DNA of 32,326 nucleotides from Bacteroidales bacterium (lineage in GTDB: Bacteria; Bacteroidota; Bacteroidia; Bacteroidales; P3). The translations under genes and the position numbers were made by a program. The stretch spans positions 1-32,326 of the forward strand of contig JAFRRK010000098.1 in assembly GCA_017428115.1 (NCBI GenBank), given 5' to 3'. Each line of letters starts with the position of its first letter. Position 1 is the first letter of the stretch. Positions 16,150 through 24,543 of this stretch are shown in pieces. The notes under the pieces are model-generated. The model had not been told where the DNA came from. It saw only the letters and a list, made by a program, of their open reading frames with translations, and ran no database searches.

Positions 16150-16320
16150 TTATAATGCCTTGATAGCCTCCTGAGCCGGCACATTGTGGATGGTGCCATC
16201 GGTGTGACAAACTACTATGTCCTGTCCGCGCAGGGCTTTTTCTTCAAGCATTCGCCGTTCGGCAATGTTAAGTCCGTATTGCAGTCTCTCGGCAAATTCT
16301 TCTATCTCTTTATCTGACAT
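16150..16320 (-). CDS. Small protein, 56 residues, overlapping the zeta-like kinase gene
   Basis: ATG 16320 to TAA at 16150-16152. The start lies 11 bp inside the end of the kinase gene, so the two are probably translationally coupled. The first half is a charged helix (SDKEIEEFAERLQYGLNIAERRMLEEKALR) and the second half a short beta-hairpin (QDIVVCHTDGTIHNVPAQEAIKAL). Small proteins of this shape follow zeta-family kinases in other genomes, from memory and not checked. By position it is the leading candidate for an antitoxin or cofactor, although epsilon/PezA antitoxins lie upstream of their toxins. No DNA-binding motif is evident. Confidence 0.65.
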   Translation of the reverse strand: MSDKEIEEFAERLQYGLNIAERRMLEEKALRGQDIVVCHTDGTIHNVPAQEAIKAL

Positions 16321-16885
16321 ATTCCTTCATTTTTGAGAACAGCTCCATGTTGAGGATGGTGGTGGGGACGGCCTTGCCGCCATGTGCCACCTCGGTGCGT
16401 GGGGTGTCGCTGTTGTCGTAGACAAACCATGCATCCACCTCGGGAGCATAGAGGTTAAACAAATTACGTATTCCGGCAGTGTAGCGCCTGCGTGTGGTGG
16501 CCACGGGGATATTGTGGCCGCCATTGCTCACACGCTCTGCCACACGCCTCAAGGCCAGCTCTGGCGTGCGCAACCAAAAGAAAACCAAGGTGACGACATA
16601 CCCCCTGGCCTGTGCCTGATGAACCAAATTGACGTACGACTTGGTAGCCAATGTGGTCTCAACAGCGAAAGTAGCATCCCGTCCCAATAGTTCATTAATG
16701 CGTTGCAGCATCAGCCGACCGGCCTCAAGACCGACACTATCAGGGTTAAACGGAGACAATCCATGAGCAATTTCGTCGGCGTTGACGAACTCACGGCAAT
16801 GCAGTATATCAGGCAGAACGGTATAGGAGGCAGTGGTTTTCCCAGCGCCATTACAACCTCCAATGATATACAACCTCTTGTCCAT
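16310..16885 (-). CDS. Zeta-toxin-family P-loop kinase
   Basis: A 191-residue nucleotide-binding kinase. Features are the Walker A loop GGCNGAGKTT (residues 9-18, K16), the presumed catalytic Asp in FVNADEIAHGLSPFNPD (D37), FAVETTLA (73-80), the lid arginines in ALRRVAERV (111-119), and RRRYTAGIRNLFNLYAPEVDAW with the closing VYDNS. Zeta toxins phosphorylate UDP-N-acetylglucosamine and block peptidoglycan synthesis; related family members act on other small molecules, so the substrate here is open. I start at ATG 16885; a TTG at 16897 falls inside the -7 box. The gene is short, soluble and first of a three-gene set with two tiny genes downstream. No epsilon-like antitoxin precedes it. Confidence 0.85.
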   Translation of the reverse strand: MDKRLYIIGGCNGAGKTTASYTVLPDILHCREFVNADEIAHGLSPFNPDSVGLEAGRLMLQRINELLGRDATFAVETTLATKSYVNLVHQAQARGYVVTLVFFWLRTPELALRRVAERVSNGGHNIPVATTRRRYTAGIRNLFNLYAPEVDAWFVYDNSDTPRTEVAHGGKAVPTTILNMELFSKMKEYVR

Positions 16886-16894
16886 TTCAAAATG

Positions 16895-16902
16895 CAAAAG
16901 TA
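16895..16902 (-). promoter_or_regulatory. -7 box (TACTTTTG) for the zeta-kinase operon
   Basis: On the minus strand the bases read TACTTTTG followed by C, an exact TAnnTTTG match, nine bases before the ATG at 16885. The leader would be only a few bases long. This settles the start codon, because the TTG upstream is part of the promoter. Confidence 0.6.
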
Positions 16903-16956
16903 CGAAGAAAAATTGGAATGGGTAGCATTTTCTTCAATTGTGCCTAAACTCTATTG

Positions 16957-16993
16957 TAGTAGGGGGGTGGTGCAGGAGTGCCACCCCCTACTA
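16957..16993 (-). terminator. GC-rich hairpin after the subtilase gene
   Basis: A 13-bp stem with one bulged base: TAGTAGGGGGGTGG at 16957-16970 with CCACCCCCTACTA at 16981-16993. It lies 3 bp beyond the stop of the subtilase gene on the minus strand. There is no long T-run, so it may be a weak terminator or an mRNA 3'-end protector. Confidence 0.55.
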
Positions 16994-16996
16994 GGT

Positions 16997-19318
16997 CTAC
17001 AAAGCCAACTGCAAGCCCACCTCAAACATGGGTATACCGTGGAACGAGTTGTCCTTGGACATGGTGAAGGGCATGGTGAAGCGGCCATAGATACCCACCA
17101 TGTCGTAGGTAAGACGGGTGGTGACACCCCACACAAATCGGAAGTCGTGAACGGGGAAGCCGAGCTTGTACACAGTGGTCACCTGAGTATACATCTCGGT
17201 GGACTGGGGAGTCTGTTTGAGGAAATAGTTCTGGGCAAAGTTCCAACCGGCAAATGCGCCGAGGTCCCAGTTAACCCCCTTGCTGGTCAAACCGCCAGGG
17301 ACGAAGCGCACACGCTGGAAGAGCTCGAGCGACAGCTGGTGCTGCTTGAGACGCTTGAGGTCGTAGGTGGCAGTGGTGGGAAGAGACAACCAGCTATCGA
17401 TACCCGTGTGGTTATCGCCGACAAAATGGATGTGCGACACATTCCATTCTGCCCCCACACCCAGGCTGTAGGCCTTGCCAAAGGTGCGCAGCAGACGATA
17501 GCCTAGGTGGAAACTGGGCGACCAAGCCTCTAATCCTCCCGAGATGCCGAAAGGCAGGCGGTCGCCATACTGTAGGTAGAGTTCGCCTCCATACTTGGCA
17601 TTGCTACCCCAGTTGGAGGGAACGAGGTCGTCGGCATCACGGTCATACCGGGCATTGATGCCATAGTCGCCTTGAGTAGCATAGGGTGTGGCATTGAATG
17701 CAGCACGTTCGAGGCGGAAGCGTTGATAGTCTTTGTCGGAAAGACGATACGACTCAGTAAAGCCATTGTAGCAGACATTGAGACTACAGCTGTCGAGCGA
17801 GCCTTTGTAGATGCGGAGGCAATCCTGGGGAGTGGCGTTGACGAGTTCGCAGCTGGCATAGCGCACAAGTGTTCCGTCGGGTCTTTGCTTGTTGTAGAAG
17901 ATGGTGGCATACTGGGCAGGTTCGAGCAGATGCACTTCGACGGAGTCCTTCGTATCGCGGAGGATAAAGGTAGGTTTTATGGGCTGAGGACCATCGACGA
18001 AATAAGAGGCCTGTGGCACACCATAGCCTAGAGCATAGTCATAATAAGGATAGAGGTCGGCCGAACGTTGGATGAGGTCAAACATCTCCATGGCGGTCTT
18101 GTCGGGCGTAGTTTGCCAAGCGCAAGCAGCGAATCCAGCGGTAAGGGGGCAAGAAAAAGAGGTGCCGAAGACAGTGCCAATAGATTCGTTGCCTCCATTA
18201 GTGGCTGCATAGACATGTCCGAAGGCAGATACATTGGGTTTCAGACGACCATCTGCAGAGGGGCCGTAGGAGCTGAAAGATATATGCTTGTAGTGTTGAA
18301 GGCTCATTTCAATTCCACCAACACAGAGCACGCTGTCGGCATCGGAGGGGGTGACGATAGTCTTCCACTGAGGGCTGTCGGCTTCGTTGCCGGCCGAACA
18401 ACAGACCAGAATACCTTTGCGGGCGGCACGGTTGGCGGCCTTAGCCACATAGGAGGTGCCGTCCATGTCTTTGGTCCAATAGCGTTCTTTGCCATAGCCG
18501 AGCGAGCTGCTGATGATGTTGGCACCATGCTTGTCAGCACGTTCCACAGCCTGCATCCACCACACCTCCTCCTTAAAGGGTTCCAGCTCCACCTCAGTGC
18601 GATAGAGCAGAAACTCGGCACCGGTAGCAAGACCCAGCTGGCTATCGCCAAGGAGGCCAGTAATACAAGAGAGGGTTGAGAGGCCATGACTATTCCAGCC
18701 ATATACATCCGGCTTTTTGTTGGGGAAGTTCCATGTGTCGAGTATGCGGTGGTTGTCGCGCAGATGCTTGAAAGCGGCATGGGTGTTCACGCGAGGGAAT
18801 CCACCGTCGAACACGGCTATGCGCATCCCCTTGCCGTCGATACCCCTATCGCGAAACAGACCGCCCTGCATGCGAATGAGCTGGTCGGTGAGTGCGGGTT
18901 GGGTGGAGGGTGCGGACTTGTCAGACTTGTTGGACTTGACAGACTTGACGGACACTGAGGCAAGCTGCATATCACCACCGATTAGCTGGGTTCGGCTGAC
19001 GAAGGGAAGCTGCTCGATGTGGCTGATTTGTTCGGGTGTGGCCATTACTGCCACCGCATTGAGCCAACGGCTGCAGCCCACCTCCTCGGTGGCCAGGGCA
19101 TCCACTTGGCTGACATAAGAGCCATTGAGGGGATAGTTACTCACGTCGTAAAGGTCAGCCCCGTTGCGCTGATAGCGTTCAATGGCCTTAGCGTCGAAAT
19201 AGGTGTAGGGGTCGAAGGTAGTACCCTGCTTGTCGGTGAGGAACACCCAGTAGCACGATTGTCCAAAGGAGGGCAGCAGTGCCAACAAGAAAAGAACTGA
19301 AAAGACTATTTTCTTCAT
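16997..19318 (-). CDS. Subtilisin-like S8 serine protease with C-terminal beta-barrel-like domain
   Basis: A 773-residue exported protease. Residues 1-19 form a signal peptide. An N-terminal region (20-120) resembles an inhibitor-type prodomain. A linker of four S-x-K triplets encoded by 9-bp DNA repeats lies at 123-134. The S8 domain spans about 145-450, with catalytic D171 (IAVFDGGFP), H211 (NSHGLSTLS), oxyanion N311 (CCSAGNEAD) and S387 (GTSFSCPLTAG), all intact. After a beta-sandwich-like part (460-535), the last 220 residues have amphipathic strands (SFHLGYRLLRTFGKAYSLGVGAEWNVSHI, ending FEVGLQLAL), as in outer-membrane barrels. No T9SS C-terminal domain is seen. It follows recO by 10 bp. 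It may anchor itself in the outer membrane; whether the protease faces in or out is open. Confidence 0.88.
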   Translation of the reverse strand: MKKIVFSVLFLLALLPSFGQSCYWVFLTDKQGTTFDPYTYFDAKAIERYQRNGADLYDVSNYPLNGSYVSQVDALATEEVGCSRWLNAVAVMATPEQISHIEQLPFVSRTQLIGGDMQLASVSVKSVKSNKSDKSAPSTQPALTDQLIRMQGGLFRDRGIDGKGMRIAVFDGGFPRVNTHAAFKHLRDNHRILDTWNFPNKKPDVYGWNSHGLSTLSCITGLLGDSQLGLATGAEFLLYRTEVELEPFKEEVWWMQAVERADKHGANIISSSLGYGKERYWTKDMDGTSYVAKAANRAARKGILVCCSAGNEADSPQWKTIVTPSDADSVLCVGGIEMSLQHYKHISFSSYGPSADGRLKPNVSAFGHVYAATNGGNESIGTVFGTSFSCPLTAGFAACAWQTTPDKTAMEMFDLIQRSADLYPYYDYALGYGVPQASYFVDGPQPIKPTFILRDTKDSVEVHLLEPAQYATIFYNKQRPDGTLVRYASCELVNATPQDCLRIYKGSLDSCSLNVCYNGFTESYRLSDKDYQRFRLERAAFNATPYATQGDYGINARYDRDADDLVPSNWGSNAKYGGELYLQYGDRLPFGISGGLEAWSPSFHLGYRLLRTFGKAYSLGVGAEWNVSHIHFVGDNHTGIDSWLSLPTTATYDLKRLKQHQLSLELFQRVRFVPGGLTSKGVNWDLGAFAGWNFAQNYFLKQTPQSTEMYTQVTTVYKLGFPVHDFRFVWGVTTRLTYDMVGIYGRFTMPFTMSKDNSFHGIPMFEVGLQLAL

Positions 19319-19328
19319 GGTAAGTGTA

Positions 19329-20066
19329 TTATTGTAAAACAGAATGCAATATTTCGTGCGACTTGAAATTGTGAAACTCTGCCAGATGCATCTGGTAATA
19401 GTCTAGAAGACGATTGATTAGTTCAGTGCGCTGTGGCAGTGAGGCGATAGGGAGTGGGCTGCCGGTGTGCATCGACTGCAGATAGAGGTGCAGCAGCAGG
19501 GAGATGGTGGCATCCAGGGTTTGGTCGCCAGCGTACTGGAAACGGCCTGACATCATGTCGAACAGAGGCTCACGATGGCTGTAGTTGTCCATTGGCTCAA
19601 TACCTAGATGACGCGACACCTTGAGGAGAAATAGTATAGGGTGTTGCGACAGCCGTTGGTCGGAATCGTTGAAACAGGAGCTGTCGACCACATAGTCAAA
19701 CAGTTCAGGCATTGGTTCTTCCTCCTTAAGAGTCTTGTAGAGCACTTCTGTCATAAAGAACCGCAGCGCGTTGTGTATGGCTTGATTGCTTGACTGTTCG
19801 AACGCATGAGAGGTAGAGGGACCAATATGTGGACCAATTTCTTTGATATAATTAATCTGGGTCTTGGGGTTGTTATACACCACCAAATCCAGATGGCTCA
19901 GTGGCTGAAGGAGATTCTGCTTAGTACGCCCGCCACCTTTGCGCACCCCCTTTATGATATAGGAACGCACCCCCAATTGCCGGGTAAAGATCTTCGCTAT
20001 CACCGATGTCTCGGAGTAGGCTGTAGTGTGCAGCACCAGGGCCGGTGTGGAGAGTGTAGGGGTCAC
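19329..20066 (-). CDS. recO: DNA repair protein RecO
   Basis: A 245-residue RecO, the recombination mediator that works with RecR to load RecA on SSB-coated DNA. The family start is plain: TPALVLHTTAYSETSVIAKIFT, then GVRSYIIKGVRKGG (the OB-fold with its basic loop), LLQPLSHLDLVVY, and a helical C-terminal part with ELFDYVVDSSCF and LFLLKVSRHLGIEP. The zinc-binding cysteines of some RecO proteins are not obvious here, as is common in Bacteroidota. The frame stays open upstream into porZ without an ATG, so I choose GTG at 20066, which gives the usual length and begins just before the conserved segment. The gap to porZ is 26 bp. It is second of three genes porZ-recO-protease. Confidence 0.93.
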   Translation of the reverse strand: MTPTLSTPALVLHTTAYSETSVIAKIFTRQLGVRSYIIKGVRKGGGRTKQNLLQPLSHLDLVVYNNPKTQINYIKEIGPHIGPSTSHAFEQSSNQAIHNALRFFMTEVLYKTLKEEEPMPELFDYVVDSSCFNDSDQRLSQHPILFLLKVSRHLGIEPMDNYSHREPLFDMMSGRFQYAGDQTLDATISLLLHLYLQSMHTGSPLPIASLPQRTELINRLLDYYQMHLAEFHNFKSHEILHSVLQ

Positions 20067-20092
20067 TTGAAATGATGCAGTTTGATTTGTTT

Positions 20093-22447
20093 TTAATTCA
20101 CCACTAAAATCTTGGTCACCGAGCGCATCTGCCCCATTTGGTCGGAGGCAAAGACGAAATAGGTGCCGCTTGCCACCCTCTGCCCTTGCAGCGTCTTTCC
20201 GTCCCATATGGCCTGCCCACCATGGGCGGTGGTAGAATAGACCACATGGCCTCTTGCATCGGTCACGTGCACCAGGGCATCTCGTGTAAAACCTTTAATA
20301 GCGATAGGGCCTTCATAATCTGGCCTTACCGGATTGGGGAAAGCATGGATGTCATTGGCGGGATAGCTGTCTGCCGCCGTAGCCGTAGAGCGGTAGGACT
20401 GCAAACCCATGTTGGTGCCAATAAACACCACACCCGTCTCAGGATGCACCGCTAGCGCTACTATCTTATCAGAATTCAATGGGCTGTTGGCGGTGGTAAA
20501 ATGGTGCAACTGTTCCAATCCGTTGGCGGAGATAAGGTAGAGACCGTTGTTTGACGTGCCAACCCATTTACGGTTGGCGCCGTCCACAGCAATACAGGTA
20601 ATGCTTTCGTATGCCATGAGATACTCGTTGATACCATCCTCATTGTAGAGTATGTTGCTACAGTTGAGGGGCGACAGCTCGCCATGTCCCCCATTCATAA
20701 AAGCCCGATAGCCATCATAAATAACCTTCAGACCTTTGTCCGTACCAAACCACATATCGCCCGACCGGTCTTGCACCAAACATGTCACCGTGTGAGTTTC
20801 CAATTTGCTTCCATTATTAGGGTTCACATATGCCATATTGCCCTCGCCATCAAGAATGTAAATACGGTTTGCACGACCCGAGACCCACTTATATCCACGC
20901 ACACTGTCCCACACCACATTGTCAATCTCACGTTTCTCATAGGTGAGTCCTTGCAACATCACACTAATGTCGAACGAAGCCCAGTCGCCATTGCGGTAGC
21001 GCACTGCCAGGCCTTTGTCCACCAGCGAATTTGTAACCCAGAGGTTTCCTTGGTCGTCATAGGCCACACCGGACACTCGCAGATGTGTATAGCCGTCGCT
21101 GGAGTATGGCGTCAACGCACCTCCAGTATTAGTGCCATCAAACATAGTCGTCACCTTACCATCCTGGATGTCCACCACCCCATGCCCCCAAGCAGTCGCA
21201 CTCAAGTGATTCTTATCCTTAGGGTCGACCGCCACATGCAAAATATCCTGATAGGCCATGCCTAATGTGCCACCACTCACATTACTCCAATTCTGGTTGT
21301 CGAAAACAGAAAGACTTCCCGGCAGCGATGAGCTCTCATAGGTGGGCTTCTTTCCTCCGGGGCAAAGATAAAGCCTGTCGGTCGTCGAGGTCAACGAATA
21401 CACATAGTCGTCGTTATACGGCCCCACAGGCATATAGCTGCGTGCCTCTACACGAGTGGCCGGTGTGCTCACCAGTCCCGCCCAGTTGTGCCCCATCCAC
21501 AAGGTGCCGTCGGCATCAAGATCCACATCCCATGCCACAACACCGTAGTCGGGCAGGTCTTCCAGCACCTCGTCAAGCATATAGTCCTCGTCATACAATT
21601 CCACCTTTCCGTATCTTCCTAGCACTATCCGCCCATGCCTGCAGCGCAATGTAGTCAGGCGTCCGGCTGCCCAGTAGCCCCAATCATGCCAATTGGCTGG
21701 CTCTATCTGGTAGAATGGCGTAAGGCTGTCGGGGCTATCCACACATGCCGCAGCCAGAATTCTATTGTGCGACACTTCCAACATCCTCACCGACATGCCG
21801 TTCATAGGCGATAGTGTATCCCTAGTCCATTCCTCAAAGATGTGTAAACGCTCGCTATTCTTGGGGGCAAACAACAACCCTCTGTCGGTACCCGCCACAA
21901 TAAGACTATCGGTAAACGCCACATCATACACCGCACCGTGTTCGCCACCCTCGCCTATATAGTATGTTTCCTCTATCTCGTGGCGTTTTTTGTTCAACAC
22001 CACAATGCCAAACCCGGTAGCCAGATACACCCTGTCGCCGTTGAAACGTATATGATATATCTGCTTGTCGCCGCTGATGCTGCTATATCTGATATCAGCC
22101 ACATGATAGACACTCCCTCCATACACCATGTCTATACCGGAATTGGCGTATGCCACCACAAGCCCGTCGAGCTCTTCATCATAAGCCATAGTACTCACAC
22201 CCACATCTGTCAGTCCTGCCACCTTGGACATCACCACTGGCTGCGACTTGTCTCTATCGTAATAGAACAATGCCATACGCGTGGCAGCATACACCCTGCT
22301 GGGTGTGGCGCACACCTCTTTCACCCGCACAAACGAATTATGGTCCTGCCATTCTCCTATAGCTGGTTGTGCTCCAACCGAGTTGATAGCAATTACAGAA
22401 ACTATAAGGTAAAAACCGAAAAGCGAAAAAAACTTTTTCATAGCCAT
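20093..22447 (-). CDS. porZ: T9SS protein PorZ (beta-propeller protein with T9SS sorting domain)
   Basis: A 784-residue exported protein. A signal peptide (MAMKKFFSLFGFYLIVSVIAINSVGAQ) precedes the start of the mature protein, IGEWQDHNSF, typical of PorZ. Two large propeller regions with 'two-component regulator propeller'-like blades follow (for example DGTLWMGHNWAGLVS, QGNLWVTNSLVDKG, SGDMWFGTDKGLKVIYDG, RKWVGTSNNGLYLI). The final 75-80 residues (AFPNPVRPDYEGPIAI ... GTYFVFASDQMG ... KILVVN) are a type A T9SS C-terminal domain. In Porphyromonas, PorZ sits on the surface, binds A-LPS and feeds it to the PorU sortase that attaches it to cargo. Length matches PorZ (about 776). The MKK start six bases later is equally plausible. 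It marks a type IX secretion system in this organism. Confidence 0.88.
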   Translation of the reverse strand: MAMKKFFSLFGFYLIVSVIAINSVGAQPAIGEWQDHNSFVRVKEVCATPSRVYAATRMALFYYDRDKSQPVVMSKVAGLTDVGVSTMAYDEELDGLVVAYANSGIDMVYGGSVYHVADIRYSSISGDKQIYHIRFNGDRVYLATGFGIVVLNKKRHEIEETYYIGEGGEHGAVYDVAFTDSLIVAGTDRGLLFAPKNSERLHIFEEWTRDTLSPMNGMSVRMLEVSHNRILAAACVDSPDSLTPFYQIEPANWHDWGYWAAGRLTTLRCRHGRIVLGRYGKVELYDEDYMLDEVLEDLPDYGVVAWDVDLDADGTLWMGHNWAGLVSTPATRVEARSYMPVGPYNDDYVYSLTSTTDRLYLCPGGKKPTYESSSLPGSLSVFDNQNWSNVSGGTLGMAYQDILHVAVDPKDKNHLSATAWGHGVVDIQDGKVTTMFDGTNTGGALTPYSSDGYTHLRVSGVAYDDQGNLWVTNSLVDKGLAVRYRNGDWASFDISVMLQGLTYEKREIDNVVWDSVRGYKWVSGRANRIYILDGEGNMAYVNPNNGSKLETHTVTCLVQDRSGDMWFGTDKGLKVIYDGYRAFMNGGHGELSPLNCSNILYNEDGINEYLMAYESITCIAVDGANRKWVGTSNNGLYLISANGLEQLHHFTTANSPLNSDKIVALAVHPETGVVFIGTNMGLQSYRSTATAADSYPANDIHAFPNPVRPDYEGPIAIKGFTRDALVHVTDARGHVVYSTTAHGGQAIWDGKTLQGQRVASGTYFVFASDQMGQMRSVTKILVVN

Positions 22448-22543
22448 TACAGACAGTTTGATAAACTATGCCGTGTCATAATTTATACGTTGAATTAGTT
22501 CAATGCTAGCACGAATACTATTGATGAATAAATGGAAGACCGC

Positions 22544-23062
22544 CTAATTCTTACTCTTCTCCTTAATCAGCAGCTGGCAAAGCATTACCAGCACCCACGC
22601 CACGGCAGTGTTCACCGCCATTGAGATGGCTGTAAGGCCGAAATTTCCCAGGCTGAAAGCCTCAAGCAGCCCATAAGTCACGCTATACACCAATGCCAGC
22701 AGCAACACATACATGGCAAACACCTCAAACGGCACACTCCGCACACTTGGCACATCCACCACCTCCGTAGGGTCGTCGCGAGTGAGCATCTTATTGCCAA
22801 ACAGAATACGGAAAAAAGCCATCATCGTGCAGCTGAACATGTGGAACCCCGGTATGTTGCAAAACAGGTCCACCATCCCTCCCGAAACAAAGGAGATGAG
22901 CAGCAGAGGGATATTTCCCAGCCGTGTAGGCAGCATCATAATGGCCAGTATATAGATAAACGGCACCACATAGCCGCCCAAATACACATAATTCAGCATC
23001 AACACCTGCAACACTATCAGTGCCACAAAGCGCAATATATTTGTCAATACCAGTTTCGTCAT
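22544..23062 (-). CDS. mreD: Rod shape-determining protein MreD
   Basis: A 172-residue integral membrane protein with about five hydrophobic segments (roughly 8-30, 33-47, 50-68, 115-135 and 142-165) and the MreD features GNIPLLLISFVSGGMVDLFCNIPGFHMF and YSVTYGLLEAFS. MreD belongs to the elongasome with MreB, MreC, PBP2 and RodA, which guides cell-wall synthesis along the long axis. It starts 4 bp after mreC. The next gene on the strand is porZ, 96 bp on, not pbp2/rodA as in many Bacteroidota. Length and fold are ordinary for the family; the call rests on both sequence and the mreC neighbour. Confidence 0.93.
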   Translation of the reverse strand: MTKLVLTNILRFVALIVLQVLMLNYVYLGGYVVPFIYILAIMMLPTRLGNIPLLLISFVSGGMVDLFCNIPGFHMFSCTMMAFFRILFGNKMLTRDDPTEVVDVPSVRSVPFEVFAMYVLLLALVYSVTYGLLEAFSLGNFGLTAISMAVNTAVAWVLVMLCQLLIKEKSKN

Positions 23063-23066
23063 CGTG

Positions 23067-23900
23067 CTAGTCCTCCTTCTGTGTTCTTGCCATCAGCGAA
23101 TCCTGTTCGGCCTTGAAACGGTTGTCAATAATATACACATGATCCAGCTTGGTAAACTCCGTCGCCAACCTCACCTTGATGGTATAGAAGCCGCTGCCGC
23201 GCTCGGTAAACGCCTTTTCCACATATCCTACCATTATTCCTTCGGGGAAGTCATTCGCCATGCCACTAGTGACCACCGTGTCGTTCACCCTCAACCTATA
23301 AGTCGTTGGGATATCTATCAGCGTGGCATAGCGAAAGTCGCCACCAGTCCACACCAGCGACCCATTTGTATTGATGCGCGGTATCTTCACGCTGTTGCGA
23401 CTGTTGGAATGCAGCACCGGCATCACCGTACAGAAATTATCGGTCGTATTCACCACCACCCCCACTATACCCTGGGGCGAAATCACCGCCTGGTCGAGCT
23501 TGATGCCCTGGCGGCGTCCCTTATTGAGCATGATATAGTTGTTACGCTGGTTCCAAGTATTCTTTATCACCTGTGCCTCGGTATAGCTGTAGCGCTGGTT
23601 ATACACCGTATCTTCATGCTGGAAGGTACGCAGGGTGTAGCTGATATACGACGATTCCAGTCTTGCCCTCAACTCTGCGTTCTCGGCTGCCAACAGCTCG
23701 TTCTCGCGCCGCAGGCCGAAGTAGTCAAACACCGACGTCACCACACCATAGCAGCGGCCTGCCACAGCGTTGCCTGCCTGCACAATCTTCGACGACTGGT
23801 AGTTGCTGTTCTTGGTGATAAAAATTACAGACAGTATCTCCAATAGCAGAAATACAAACACATAGTTATACCGTTTCAAAAAAGCCAGCAGCGATTCCAT
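23067..23900 (-). CDS. mreC: Rod shape-determining protein MreC
   Basis: A 277-residue MreC. Residues 1-10 are cytosolic, 11-29 a transmembrane helix (YNYVFVFLLLEILSVIFI), 62-92 a coiled coil (RRENELLAAENAELRARLESSY) used for dimerisation, and the rest the periplasmic double beta-barrel with NYIMLNKGRRQGIKLDQAVISPQGIVGVV, a second barrel around LRVNDTVVTSGMANDFPEGIMVGYV, and a helical tail. It is the periplasmic scaffold that links MreB filaments to PBP2. It starts one base after gmk and ends 4 bp before mreD, so gmk-mreC-mreD is a tight operon. mreB and pbp2/rodA are not in the window. Confidence 0.95.
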   Translation of the reverse strand: MESLLAFLKRYNYVFVFLLLEILSVIFITKNSNYQSSKIVQAGNAVAGRCYGVVTSVFDYFGLRRENELLAAENAELRARLESSYISYTLRTFQHEDTVYNQRYSYTEAQVIKNTWNQRNNYIMLNKGRRQGIKLDQAVISPQGIVGVVVNTTDNFCTVMPVLHSNSRNSVKIPRINTNGSLVWTGGDFRYATLIDIPTTYRLRVNDTVVTSGMANDFPEGIMVGYVEKAFTERGSGFYTIKVRLATEFTKLDHVYIIDNRFKAEQDSLMARTQKED

Positions 23901-23901
23901 C

Positions 23902-24471
23902 TCAATTCATCAAGTAGTTGTTAATAATCCGCTGTGTCTCATCCACTGCACGGTACAGCAGGTCGTTGACAACCGTCACATCAAACTTGTCCGACATCTT
24001 CAGTTCCTCGGCACTGCGTGCCAGGCGCCTTACGATAGCCTCCTCGCTTTCTGTGCCACGGCTGCGCAGCCGCTGGCTCAGCACCTCCACACTAGGAGGC
24101 ATCACAAAGATGGCCAGAGCGTCCGACCCAAAATACTTTTTAATATTCATGCCACCATTCACATCCACGTCAAAGATAATCACATGCCCGTTGTCCCAGA
24201 TGCGGTCTATCTCCGACTTCAACGTGCCGTAGCATGTACCGGCATACACCTCTTCCCACTCCAAAAAGTCACCCTCCCGCACTCGTTGGGCAAAAGTCTC
24301 TGGGCTGAGAAAATAGTAGTCTACACCGTCACGCTCGCCCTCACGTGGGCTACGGCTGGTGGCGGAAATAGAGAACTCAAAGCAATCAAAACGCTTCAAT
24401 ATCTCGCGAATGATGGTGGTCTTGCCGCTCCCCGACGGCGCCGAAAACAATATGGCCTTACGATAGTTCAT
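23902..24471 (-). CDS. gmk: Guanylate kinase
   Basis: A 189-residue enzyme, the usual length, that phosphorylates GMP to GDP with ATP. The phosphate-binding loop SAPSGSGKTT covers residues 9-18; the GMP-binding segment is FSISATSRSPREGERDGVDYYFLS; FLEWEEVYAGTCYGT and IIFDVDVNGG follow, and the lid region has SQRLRSRGTESEEAIVRRL. All expected active-site residues are present. It is cytosolic. It is directly joined to mreC (1 bp) and follows the repeat-rich gene by 72 bp, so its supply of GDP/GTP and the elongasome genes may be expressed together. Confidence 0.97.
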   Translation of the reverse strand: MNYRKAILFSAPSGSGKTTIIREILKRFDCFEFSISATSRSPREGERDGVDYYFLSPETFAQRVREGDFLEWEEVYAGTCYGTLKSEIDRIWDNGHVIIFDVDVNGGMNIKKYFGSDALAIFVMPPSVEVLSQRLRSRGTESEEAIVRRLARSAEELKMSDKFDVTVVNDLLYRAVDETQRIINNYLMN

Positions 24472-24543
24472 GATAGGTTGATATGTTTAGAGTTTAAAGG
24501 GGTTGAGCCTAATTATGTTTTTTAGTTTATACTATTTCGTTTT

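Noticed and set aside
20067-20207. N-terminal extension of RecO into porZ
   Set aside because: The extension overlaps porZ and has no similarity to RecO; the GTG at 20066 gives the normal length.
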